Of a stretch of DNA of 64,000 bases, positions 1 through 13,500 are shown one piece after another. The stretch lies in NCBI GenBank assembly GCA_949825025.1, contig OX463778.1, positions 33,744,616 through 33,808,615 of the forward strand, given 5' to 3'. The notes under the pieces are model-generated. The model saw nothing but the letters and a program-made list of their open reading frames with translations, did no database searches and was not told where the DNA came from. Made by a program: the position numbers and the translations under genes. Within the stretch, counting starts at the first letter, position 1; the number at the start of each line of letters is the position of its first letter. This DNA is from Siphlonurus alternatus (taxonomy: Eukaryota; Arthropoda; Insecta; Ephemeroptera; Siphlonuridae).

Positions 1-23
1 CATACCCTCTCAATATTCCTTAC

Positions 24-1599
24 CTGTGAGTACACTTTGCCATCTCTCAGCTCCGCAGTAACGTAGCTGGGGTTTGAGCCGATGAGGAACATTAGTCCAT
101 CCTCTACTAGAGTTTTGAAGCTGAAGGTGACGGCAAATTGGTCAGGTCGAATGTAGGATTCACTGTCAAGCTCTGCGTAGCCGGAACCATCGAACCTGAA
201 CCCGGTGCTCGGCTGCAGGTTCACCAGTTTGTCCCTGGAATCAAGGGTACATGAATTTTGTACGTCAGAATTTTAAATTGAATTATATTATAAATAGCTT
301 TGGTTTTTTGGTACATAAGAAATGTATTTTGTAAAAAAAAATCAGAACTAAAATATTCTTCTTAGATGAGTCTATTAAATAATTACTTAATTTATTAACA
401 TTTTAAGTTAAGTTAAATATTTTATAAAACGATTTTAGTTAAATTTGTAATATAAAAATAAGTTTTAAATTAAATTATAAATAATAACAGCACTGAACTA
501 TATAACAACAGTATAAAAATGTAAAAAATATAAAAAAGTTTATGTTTATAAACTAAAAAGATTAAAATTTTCTGTTGCAATATATGTTTTTACATTTTTG
601 GTAAATTAAATTATTTTTATTAAGCAATGAAAAATTAAATCAAAACGGCAATTAAAATAAAGTAAAACAATACCTCTCTGAGGCTCCAATTCCGTTATTA
701 GACGCGTCATCAAAGTTCCACAAGCCTACAGGGGCACCTCCGATCATGAGCTCCTCCATTTGACCCTCAAAGGACGAGTACTTGACGGCGGGCTGGATGT
801 TAAACGAGGTCGGGTAGCCGCCCACGAACAGCTTGGACAGCTCCTGGTCAAGGTTCAGGATGGAGTAGGTGCCGATCAGGGACTCCTGCTTCTCGTACAC
901 CAGCTCTCTACCCTCGGATCCCTCCTCCTTGATCGTCAGCTTGGCGTGCTTGCCCGTCCTACATGATAACAGCAATTACGTATCATGACGATTTGAATTT
1001 ATCTACAGTACTTACCTCTCAATTATTGCTTGGTACCAATTTCCATCAGCTACAAATTTGTCGCTCAAAAGACGTTGAGGTCCAGAGCCAAGGTCAATTG
1101 TTAAAACTGGGTAGCCATTTTCAATTTCGAGGGCCACAAAGTCATCCTGTAATAGTAAAATAATGATGTTAAAAAAATAAAATCACGTACTTTCTTAAAA
1201 TTAAATTTGTTGCTGTTCTAAAATAACACAATTATAAACTTCGTTTTCTACAAGCTTGTATAATAAAAAAATTACGATGGAAAAATTGTGATTTTTTTTT
1301 TTACATTTATTTCTGCTAACAAAATAAAACCTTTCTATAATTTATTAACATATAATATAGTCTTATTCTTATTAACTTGCTAAAAACAAAGCAAGATCAA
1401 TTTTGCAGCACTCACGGTTTTTGCTCTTCTAAGTTGCTGCTTGGTCCCGATCTCATTGCCCAGGTACAACAGGAAGCCGTTAGGTTTGTCCGTGCGGAAG
1501 TAGGTGGAAATTTGCGTGGAGGTGGCCAGCAGGGCGAGTCCCTCAGGGTTCTTGAGCTCCAGGGTGGTGTTGGGGTAGAACGTGACTCCGACCTTGATC
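24..1599 (-). CDS. LanA: Laminin alpha exons 38-41: LG1 and the start of LG2
   Basis: Residues about 2672-2941, exons 1599-1416, 1146-1016, 958-674 and 234-24. LG1 (laminin G-like beta sandwich, receptor-binding region) shows [38 protein letters not shown] and [20 protein letters not shown]2 begins near [12 protein letters not shown] and continues to [13 protein letters not shown]. It is cut at the donor at base 23 (phase 0), so the gene continues to lower coordinates. This block was too interrupted to read as one frame and was built exon by exon. Confidence 0.92.
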
Positions 1600-4500
1600 C
1601 TAGTAGCAAGAAAGGGTTAGCTGGGCCCTCAGAGCGAGGTGGTATGGCTTACCTGTTGGCGAGGTCCCTCGCTTGTGCAACCTTCTTCTTGAGCTCCTCA
1701 ATCTGGAGCGATACTTCCTTGCCAACTGCGTTCAAGTTCGCTTGCTTCTCACGGACATTGTTCATTAAATTGGTAATGTCAGGAACAATTTTGTTTACGC
1801 GATCAACTAAAAAGCAAACGTGGGAAAATATATTACCAAATGAGAGAGAAAATACAAATTTTGTTCAAATTCATGCAGGTACATTTTTTCCGGTAAAAAA
1901 AAGTAAATATTAAATAAAAATTAAAGAATAAAATAGCAATTATGAAAAGTACAGTTATAAAACCTTTTTATCTTTTTATGAATTTATCTTTTTAATTCAT
2001 GTTATGGCGAAAAATTACAAATAAAATAGAAAACAATACAATATCATCTTACCTTGCGTGGTGGCTCCTGAGATTTTCTTGGTGGTATCGTCCACGTCCT
2101 TGGGGATCTGCTTGGCCTCGACGATGTACTCGGGCAGCTGGTCCACCATGTTCTTGATACTCCCGAGTGCCATCTGTGCCGCCAAGTCGGCGTTCTCGGA
2201 CTCAATCATGGCACTACGGGCCACGGGCTCGAGGCTCTGGATGGGAATTCGCTCGAGCGCCGCGTTGATGCGCTTGTCCGTTTCGTCGCTCTCCTGGTTG
2301 CGGTCCTGCAGGGAGGCCACCAGCTCCTTGGCGTCCTCCAGCTGAGGCGCCAGCTGTGTCTTGGTCCGGTCCAGCGCCTCCTGGGCCTCCTCAGTCAGCA
2401 TGCGGGATCGAGCTTCAGACACGCCGGTGCGGTCGTACAAGCCTGCCGACTGCACACATTGACGAATGTATAAAAATGATTTCTAACATGCATGTATGGA
2501 GGTGCTTTGTAAAATTCAGTGTCATTTTCGAGAAAAATATTATACTTTGCAATGAACAAATTTCTAAACATTTGCTTAGTCAAGACGTTCTCATCGGTAA
2601 TTGATTCTGATAAAATTAAAAACTTATGAACTCAATAAATCTGACGGTATGTTTATATCGAACAGAGCTGAACTAATAATTATAGTAAAAAATTAATAAA
2701 GATTAATCACATGTATTTAAATATAATATGCATTGTAATTGTGCGTTAATTTGTTACTTGTGAGGGCTGGAAGCAACTGTTAAAAAATAATAGAAGAAAA
2801 ATCACATATGTCAATCGCTTTTAGAGTTTAGAGTTTGCAAATTTATAGTACTGAAAAATAACAGAACTCTTATTTACACGCTACGTGTTCAAACAAGTTA
2901 CTGTTCACGTACCAACGCCGTGGCGTTATCTGCCACCGTGCCTGCCTCCCGGGCAGCCTCCATGGCCTTCTCGATGGCGTTCACGATGTTGGCGTACGCG
3001 TTGGCCGCCTCCACCGCACTCTTGGAGATGTAGCGAGTGTCCGTCAGCATGTCGTCCAGCTCTGCAGCCTGTACAAAACAAACGTTATGCTACCATGTTG
3101 GCTATATATATTTCTATAAACCAACTGGATGTAAATTTAAATTTTTTATTATAATTAATATAATTATTGAATTTTATTCATAATTTTAATTTTTTAATGT
3201 CATGTTAATGTATCCTACTTTGAAATTAATATAAAAAAAGGTTAACACTGGTGTTTTCTCTTTGAAAATTTAACTATTAGATAGCTAAGAACATTTTTAC
3301 TATCTTCACGAGAGAATTCCTAAATGTTTAGTGGTACTGAATGTGGTGCTCACCCGCTCAGTGACGGTTTCTGCGTGCTCGCGGGCCTCGTGCACGGGAA
3401 TGCCGACCTCCTGCAGCTCCTGCTCCATGTCCGAGATGCTCGTGTTGAGGCGGTACTGGGTGTCCGCGCCGCGCTCCTTCGATTGTGCTGCACAAATTAA
3501 GAGTCTCCTTATAAGTATGCAACTCTGCTAGCATAAAAGTAATGCGGGTTGACTATATGTTAGGAGCTTTAAAAAATATACATTTGAAAGTTTTCTTACC
3601 AAGTCTGTCATAGTTAGCTTTAGATTCAGTCAGCAAAGCTGCAGCGTCTTTGAGAAGCTCCTTGGTTTTGTTCAACGTTCTTCCAGCCGCCCTTGACACG
3701 TTCTTCACCGTGTCCACTTTGGTGACCAGCTTCATGTTCCTGCGCACACCGACATTACATAAATTTTTATGTCACGTTAATGTGATTTATGAATTTGTAG
3801 AGTGAGAAAATTAAAATAATTTCAATGAAGAAATTTAGATTAATGTAACCACTCACTTGTTCGAGAGGTGGAGGTCCTCGGTCTCTGCAGCCTTCTCGTG
3901 CACCTGCAGCGAGTGATTGCGCAGGTCGGCCAGCTTGAGGTCGAAGGAGGCGATTTCCTCACGCAGCTTCTCCATGGCGCGGCTCTGGTTGTGTACGGGC
4001 TGGGCGTTTTCCGTGACTCGTGCCAGCAGTTCTTCCGACTGCTCGAGCTCCTGACGTGCCTCGTGACGCGCCCCGCTCAGTTGAAGCGCCTCGATCTCGC
4101 CCATGATCAGCTGGGCTTCTTGGAGCGCCAACTCCACTTGGGGACCTGATGGTACCAACAAGTTACAGCTTGATGAAGCTATTTTACAATAATCTAAATG
4201 TTTCAATTTCACAACTACAATATAATAACTTTGATTCCTATTTTTCAAGTTATGTATTAAAAATACTTGTAAATAAAATTAATCATTGCAAGCGTTCATG
4301 TTTTTTTGTGGTACAATATACAAAAATAATATATTTAATTGTTATCAACCAATGACATATTAATTTTATTTTGTTATAATCATGCAGTGCCTCCAATGCA
4401 GCCTGTCGTCAATGCAATTGTGAAGTTGAGTCGGAATACACACCGTGGCGGAAACTACATTTTGATATAATAATAATTAAGATAAAGAAAAAAAAACATG

Positions 4501-7500
4501 AACATTATAATATAATTTACACATGAGCAGCTTTGCTAAAACAACATGAAATTTTTGAAGTTTCTCACCTGTTCCGGCGTCGAGGCTGAAGGCGAGCGAG
4601 CTGACCTCGGTGACCGTCAGCTGTGCGTTCTCCACCGCCTGTTGGATGATCTTCTCCACCTCGAGGGCCTCGCGGTACACTTTGTCACCCTCCAGCTGGG
4701 CAGAGTTCTCCGTGGCGAACACCACCTGTTGTTGCATTTCAACACTTTCCTTAAGTAGTTTGTGTGAGGTTAATCAGGAAAGTAGATATTTTACCACTTT
4801 GAGTCATGGTGCTCTATAGTAGTGGTGGTGATATAGTAGAGGCTATATTGCTATTATATAATGCATTGTAAAATGTACGTTTATTCATCTCTTTTTGTGG
4901 TAGTATTTCCGAACAATAATACTTTTTTTTAATGAAAATTACGAAAAAATCAAACTATAAAGCAATATTATTAATTTAAAAATATTACAATTAATTCTGT
5001 TGGTGAAATAACGAATTAAAAAAAAAAAAATCCAAAGCTATATATATACTTAATTTATTAGTAGACATTTCGTGTCGGTGATAAATTATTCCTTATATAA
5101 ATTTGAAATGTTTATGGTTTTTATCTACAACGATATGAAACTATTTTATGATTTACACAAATTTAACTGTGTTTGAAATGTTTGAATACAAAAAGAGCAC
5201 AATCATAAATAGTTCTGTTATATCACGCAGGGATTTCGCGATAGAAGCGGAATGTTTAATTAAATAACGTCTGTTAGACAAACCACATCACTGAAGCATC
5301 ACTTACCCGCTTGTTGAGCGAGTTTGATTCCTTTTCAAGGGTGTCCAGAGCAGTCTGCAGGGGTGTCAAATCGACCCTCTCAGGGTCCAGTACGTTCACC
5401 TTCGGATATAAGTCCGTGACCGAATCGTTGATGTAGATGAGGCGTTGAGTCGTGAAGTAACCCAGGGCGACGGTCTGTTAGGGAGAGAAGATACAAATTT
5501 TAGATCGTAATTAAATAAGCTTTAATTTAATAATTAATGCTGTACACAAATAAATTTGCAGAATAAAAATACTAGCGATTTTTTAACTTGATAAATTTGT
5601 ACCAACTGATTTGGAACCCCATTGTTCTCCCACTCACATCGAACTCGAGCATGACGGGGTCGATGAGGCTCTGCAGCTCGTCCGTCACGTCAAGCAGGTC
5701 GTGCGCGCACGAGTCGCACTCGAAGCAGCCCTGGTCGTGCACCAGCACCCAGCGGTGCGGGCAGTGGTCACACTTCTCGCCAATCACGCCCGGCAAGCAC
5801 TCGCATTGACCGTTGGCCGGGTTGCAGCCGAAACCAACAGAGTAGTCCGTGTTACAGCCGCACGCTGAAAAAAAAAAAAAAAAAATGTCGGTGTATTATT
5901 GTATAACACTGAACATAGGAAAAAACAAATGTTTGTTTATTTGTTTATTTAGGTGAAAATGTGCCAATAAATTGTAGTAAATTGAAATGTTAATGTCATA
6001 TTGAAAAATGAAAAAAAGGATAATTCTGCCCCTCCCCCACAGATAAAATCTGCTCTAGATTACAATAATAATTTAAATCATAAAAACGTCAGTTCAACCA
6101 GGTCGTACTTGAGCTAAAATTGCACTTACTGACGCATCCCTCGGGTCCGTAGTTCCAGAAGCCAGGTAAGCAGCGCTCGCACCTCCGTCCCGTGACTCCG
6201 GGTTTGCAGCGACATTGGCCGGACAGATCGTCACACTGCGAGCTCTCCGAGGCCGCCTCGCAAGCACACGCCGCGCAGCCCTGGGGAAGGTTGAAATAAA
6301 GGAATCTCAAAATCGTGTCCAATTATACAGTGTATAGGTTGTTATTTTTTTTAAATTTTGCTTACCTGACACGATGAGAATCCCCAATGATCATACTCGC
6401 AGCGGTCACATTTCTCTCCGACTACGTTGGGTAAGCACTGGCACGTTCCCGTGTAGCTGTTGCAATGGTCCGTGCCGCACTTGTCACAACTACACGCTGC
6501 AAAGACACAGGGGTTACCTCCATGACAAGCACAACACGCGGGGTGACTTACTCTGGCAGTCCTTGAGCTCGATCGCGTCCCCGAAGTATCCGGGCGCGCA
6601 CAGCGAGCACGCGGCTCCGAACGTGTTGTTGAGGCAGCGCAGACAATCACCGGTGATAGAGTCGCAGGAACCAGGGTCCTCGGAGTTGATGTTACCCGAG
6701 CAGTTACACGTCTGGCAAGCTTCTCCTGCAATGACAGTATCACAGAATTTAGTTTCCCAAAATTTTATATACTATAGTATACTCTTCCTCTTTCTTCATT
6801 TAATGGATTTTATCAAAATATTACTGAAAAATTATGTTTCAAATATTATGGATATAATTTGCTTGGATCTTTTCATGATTAAAATAAATTTACTTTTTTA
6901 GTAAATAATTGACGTCGTACCTTCTGTGTCGGGGCTGCCGAAGAAGCCGGCCGCACAAGCCTCGCACCTCGGGCCGTAGTAGCCGGGCATGCAGTCGCAG
7001 CTGATGCTTCTACCGTCCGATGTCACGTCGCAGCCGAAAGCGAAACTGCGGACATCAGGATTGATTTAATAAAGCAAAGTCTCAATTATAGGCTTATGTT
7101 CTTGCTGCTTCACAGTGCAATTTTGAGATAAAAACGTACAATAATGAAATTCACTTATAAGGGAGTACAAGAACATAGACATTTAATTTCCAGGGCTCAT
7201 ATTATTAAATTGCACTTTATTGCTTAATTTATAAAATTATTCCACATAGGCGCGCCGATTTTAAATACCGAGTTCAAATTTTGCTGCGTTCTCATTTTTT
7301 TTTTTTTTTTTTTTGCACACAATTAAGTTATATATTTTTTATGAATTAAATTTGCCCGTCTATAGTGTCTATTACATATAGTTTTATAATCTCTCAAATT
7401 TTTAAAAAAACATACAAAATTGTAACTGTTAAAATCTAATACTTTTTTTTTTACCGAAAAAAAAGTTTAGTTTCTTCTATATCAATAGTAGTGATCACGA

Positions 7501-10500
7501 CTTGATTGTCAGTGAGTCTACACATGGCACCATTTCGATGAAATTATTGGTGACTATCATCTCCGCTTCGTTGTTACTTACTTGTTGGAGGGGATTGGCA
7601 GCGGACAAGCGCAGATGGAGCAGTCAAACGGAGTGCCGATCTGAGCGTCACCGTAGTACCCGATAGCGCATTTCTCGCAATGGTCTCCAGATGTTTGGTG
7701 CTTGCAGTTCTGTACAGAATAATTGTACATCAACATGAGCACTAGCTACATCTCCATCTGACATAAATCCTTACGATTAGTTATGAATATTAATTTTGTC
7801 TATGTATTTAGGCTTATATATTTTAGCATTTCTTATTTAATTAATTAAAGTATCTATATTAGAGTGCTAACTAAATGCTTGCTGCAATTCTATCAAAACT
7901 AGACACCATGTAAGAATCATTATAGTGCGACTCACGTGGCAGATTCCGGTCTCGACGTCGCAGGTATCGGCGTGTCCGTTACACTGACAGGGCATGCAGA
8001 ACCCTCCGTAGGGCCCTGTCTGTGAGCGGAAGTAGCCTGGCGCGCACTCCTCGCAGGAGAGACCCTGGTAGTTTGGCGGGCACGAGCACTGCTCCACGGA
8101 GAGCGCCGGCAGCGCCCTCTGGTCGGCGGACTCAGGTTCAACACCAACCTCCAGGGTCACGTTGCGAAGCCTGGTAGCAGAAAAGGGTGGTTACGTTCGT
8201 GGATATGTATGATGGTCTTGTGGTCTTAGATTATGCCAAATTTGAAATTATATTTAATATTAGATATAATTGTGTATGATTTTAAAATATAATTCATTCG
8301 GCGAGCGTTAAGGAGTGCTGAATCGCTCTCATATTAATCTACTGTAATCGTCATTAAAAAAAAAATAGCCATGATAAATTTAGTAATGACAAAATTGATA
8401 AAAAAAAAAAACAATATAAACAATTTTTCAGTGATTATCAATTTTTAACTTTTGCATATTTTAACCAACACTTTGCTTAAATTAATAATGTTCATACATA
8501 AATTTTGCTCTTTTTTCTCAACATAAAAAACAGAGTACGTTTGCAGCCTTGAGAATCTCCACACCTCGTGTGTATGTACGGGTGCAGCAACAGTTGCATA
8601 TTCTCAAGGCGTACACGTAAAATTGGTGCTCATTCAAAAAGCTGCAAACTGACTAAAGGTGCATTGTACTCACTTTGCGTTGATGCTGGGCTCCCAGTAC
8701 GTAGCCCTGATATAGAGGCCGTCGAGGCCATGCAGTGCCTGCATGAACTGTTCGCGAGTGACAGGCAGGCCAGAGGGCAGCACGAAGTTCTGCTCGATGA
8801 GCTGCAGAGACACGCCCCAGGCCAGCGTGGCCGCGGGTTGCTCCACGCTGAAGTACAACAGGTCGAAGCCCGCGCCGCGCAGGATCACGTCGGGGCCTCC
8901 CACTGGGCCGCCTGGAGGCACAACAAGCAAATCTGCTCTTAATTCTTTAATTTACTAGCCTTGTCATCAAGGTTAGTGGGGATAAAATTGAAGCAAACTT
9001 CAGCTTTGCTATTAATTTGGTCTGCTTTTCAACAATAAAAACATTTTACAGTAATACTGGGGAATAAAAGATGAAATATATTATTGTTTGTCCCCCTTCC
9101 CCGCACATATATGATATTTCCAAATTTAATCTTCAAAAATAGGAATATTGTATACTGTTCTAGTAATTAAGATTTATTTTACCGAAGATTCCAGTGGAGT
9201 ACGTGATGGAGTAGTTGAGGTGTCCACCGTAGGAGGTGTGCCTGGCGCCCAGGTAGTCAGAGGGCGAGATGAAGTACACGATCCTGTCCACCGTCTCCTC
9301 CGCACTGAGGTCGGCCGTGGCGGTGAAGCGCGTGAACTCTGGCGAGGTGCTCATGTTCTGGACGGCCACGTCGGGAGAATAACTCACCATGGCGAGCGTC
9401 CAGCCGTCCATTTGAACCTCCTGCATGTCAGAACAAGTCAATTTATCTCGTTATCATTCGAATTTCCTCACCTTATGTATGCATGGAACTTCTTCATCTT
9501 TTTATTAAATTGTAATGCGTTACAAAATATGGACAATGCAACTTTTATTGCACTCGTGTTTGGATATTTGTCTTGTCTACAATTAAACTTTGAAAATTTA
9601 TACGGATATTGAGAATATTTTGATGAATAAATAAAACTATCTCAATCTAATTTTCATATTTTTACTATACTAACCTTCATGAAATAGTACGAAGAGCTGG
9701 TACAACGCGATGTTTTACCGAAGCAGAAACATTTAGAGCATCCTTCAGGGTTGGTTTCTTCCAGGTTGAAGGTCCCCTCCTTGCAGATGTCGCACGCTGG
9801 TCCGTACACGTTGTTTCTGCAGTGGCATTCGGCAGTGAACTGCAAGCAAGGTGAGGTGAGACGCTTGCGACCCTGTCGAAGGACAGACACTTACCTGGTC
9901 GCAGATCTCCATGGTGGTACCTCGCAGGTCGCAGTCGCAAGTGTGACAGTAGGGGAAGGACCAAAAGCCGGGCTGGCAGTGGTCGCACGAGCGCCCAACC
10001 ACGTTCGGCTTGCAGCTGGAACGGCATGGGTTGTAGGATATATCGGGAAGTTACTCTTTTAAATTAATAGTATAGAATCTGACAGGAAGACAGAACGTGA
10101 AATATATAGCTAGGCTATCTTTAGTATCTTTTAATAAAATCTTGTAAGCAATATAGTAAATTTTAAGTAATGAAAGATGTAGATTATGATTATATAACTC
10201 GTAATTTTTTACGTTATATACCTGCTACCAAAGAATTGTTCAATTAACTGATTTTTTTTTATTATTAATTAATTTTCTTGCCACATAATATTTTTTACGA
10301 ACAACTTTTCAGCATCTCATTGAGAAGAAATTAAATAAAAAGTGCATTTGATAAAAGCCAGCAACTAATTTATTATTATCTCATTCACTCACTCGCAGAG
10401 TCCAGTGAGCAGGTCACACTGCAGGTTTCCACGCTCCACTCCCAGAGGGTTGCAGTTGCACTCCTCACAACCAATCAGCGGGTCAAATCCGTACGTGTAG

Positions 10501-13500
10501 GCAATGCACTCATTGCACTTTTCCCCGGTGACACGAGGAGGGCAAATACAGGCACCTTGAAGTGAACAACATCGTTATTAATTTGAAATTAAGCACGCAA
10601 TATGAGGTTTTATTACCATTTTCAGGGTCGCAGAAAGCAGTAGATGGGCAATCACATGGTCTACATTCGGGGAATCCAAAGAATCCCGTCTTACAGGCCT
10701 CGCATTTACGTCCAATAACGTTGGGTCTGCACTGACACTGTCCTCCAAACTTCTCGCACTCAAAGCTGAGGGAACCGGAGAAATCACATTGGCATGGCAG
10801 AGCACCGTTGTTGAAGTCGGCGGTCAGAGAGAAGACGGCGTCGCGGCAGAAACCTGCAAGAAAAAAGGCATTAATCAAACTCTGACGGAGTTATTACATG
10901 CAGTGACAATTAGAATAAAATATAGGTGGCAAAAATGGCAAAGCGATGAAGTTATATAATCAAAGAAAACGTTTTATGCGGTTTTATGTTTGTTGCTTGT
11001 TTTTTTTTCTGTTCGTGCTACGGCTTAATAATAAACAGGAGACTACGCTTTTCCACCAGATATTTTTAGAACTGAAATTTATCTGACGATAATGTTATAT
11101 TTTCCTCGATTTGAAAAAAGTATGACGAACCTGTAGTGTCAGTGTCCATGTAGAAGTTGTTCTTGCTGCACTGAGATATGAACACTCCGGTCTGGTCGAG
11201 AGGCTCTTCGTGCAGAAATCCCTCTCTGAAGTGCTCAGCAGGGATCACGATCACGTAGTCCAGCCACATCCCTTTCCCAGCAGGCTCCTAACAAATTGCT
11301 TGTCATTTTAGCTCCTGAGAAAACTATAAATTACGAAAGCTCTCTAATACAGCTCTTACAATTTCAAATTTTTTATTTAATCATTTAATTTGGCTGTACA
11401 AATTTAGATCATACGTTAAATAAATGCAATTTTTTTAATAGCTCCAATAGTTCAATAGGTCAAGAGAATGTTAATTTACCTTAAGACTGAGGTGGAAGTT
11501 TTGCGTAAGCTCGAACTCGTGATTCATGTCTGCCTGACGGATGACAGCGCGACAGCCTGAGTTTGACGGACAGTGAGTGACAGGAAGCTTAGCCTCGTAC
11601 ACTTGACCGTTGTGGACCAGCACGTCAACCTCGAACTCTGCAACAGACCAACGTACGTGTTAAACTTGGCTTTTCACACAAAAAAATATATCCCCAACTT
11701 ATATTATATTATTGCTTTTGCTCTCCAAGATGCAATATTTTTCTATACCACAAACATACTCAAAATATATTCCATTCACAGAATACCCCCCTCTATTAAT
11801 GAGTTAATTTTACTACGCTGAAACGTCTGTCGTCAATTTCGCGCGCCAGCGCCGCCTTTGCCGGGGCCCTTAAAAATAGGGGGACCCACTTTTCATGTAG
11901 ACCACTTCAGGAGGTACCTCTGAGCCGATTTTGAGCGTCCCGGAATTTTTTTTCGGGCCAGGAAAATTACCCAAAAGTGCAAACTCGCGATGTGTCAAAG
12001 ATGTTGTGGAGAAAAGGTGAGATATGGGTCCCCCCATAAAAAAATCGGGATTTCCGAATCTCCAAAAAAAATTCCGAAAAAGTAAAAAAAATCGGGTTTT
12101 TCACGATTTTTCGGAGAAAAAAACCCTCAAAAACTTCGAAAATTTCGAAATGTTTGATTTTTACGTCAGAAATGAAAAATAGACGAAATTTCACGTAAAA
12201 TGGGCATACTGAAAAATTCCGCAAAAAATGATGCCGTTTCGGCCCCGCGTCCCGGAAAAGGGTCTTTCCGGGACCCATTTATCTATTGGAACGGTGCGCG
12301 CTAGCGCACCGGTCCAATGAGACGAAATGGGCCTAAAAACCATGTGACTCGGGTCCATTCAAAAAAATTCGAAAAAAGTCATTATTTTGGGGGGCGCAAA
12401 ATTTTGAATTTTCAGCATAGGGACATGCGAGTTAAAAGGGGTCACTTTCGGACCCCACAGCTCAAAAAGTTACAGAGATAGCTCGATTCTGAACGAAAAA
12501 CGCTAGCTGGGTTTGTTCCGGACTACAAAACTGCTATCTTGAAAATTTTTAATTTTGAGTTTCGATTTTCAAAATCCCGGTTTTCCGGGACACGTACTCA
12601 AAAATCGGGCGAACCAGGAACTTTTGATACACCGAGACCAAAAAAATGTTGTGCGCCATGGTTTTTTACACCTTCTATTAAATTTTCAAAACGATCGAAT
12701 CATTTTTCGCGAAGTTACGGCGTCCGAAAATTGAATTTTATATTCGCCTCATTTCCCCATAAGGATTAACCCGGGAAATTTCACCCGAAAATGAAATTTT
12801 CGAATCTCGGGTTTTTAAATTTTTTTCTAAAGCAGTTTTTCACGAGGAATCCGAATATGGCCTCAGAATTGAGCTACAACGAAAATTTAAATAAGGAAAA
12901 AATCTTGAAATTTTTCAAAACCTGACTTTTTTCAAAAAACCGTTAATTACTCGAAAAGTTGGAATTTTAGCGCTTTTTCGTGGGCACCGTTGGAAAGCCA
13001 GTAAAATTTGGCTCTAGAAAAATGATGTTCAAAAAACACGGGACCCATACAAAAAATCACAGAAAATCGCAAAGTTGAGAAATTTTGTGATTTTCGTCAT
13101 TTTCCAGGTAGAGCAAATTTCCGGGTTTTTCTTTTTTCCGTAAATTTTTTTCTTTTCATTTCTGGGCAAAACGGTGACGGCTCCCCGCTCCAGGCTACGC
13201 CTGCCCCAGACTTACTTTTTGACGAGCTTTCCAGCGGCGGGCTCAAAAATAAGATCCAACTTATGGTTCGTGACTTATGGCACGTTTTTGGAAATGCACT
13301 TTTCCTCGGCGTCCCGGAAAAAAAATCCGGGACGCCGAATTTTGGAAACCATTTTTTCAGGACCCAAATTTTGTGCTCTTTCCATTGGTGCCATAAGATT
13401 TGCCATAAGTCCCATAGGAGCCGAGATAATGGAGGGGGAAAGTAAAGACAATTTATTTTTATGGCTCTTATTTGGTTTATGTATTATATAATTGTAATAG

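Noticed and set aside
1377..1913. 178-codon plus-strand frame
   Set aside because: Runs antisense through laminin exons 37 and 38 and the intron between them.
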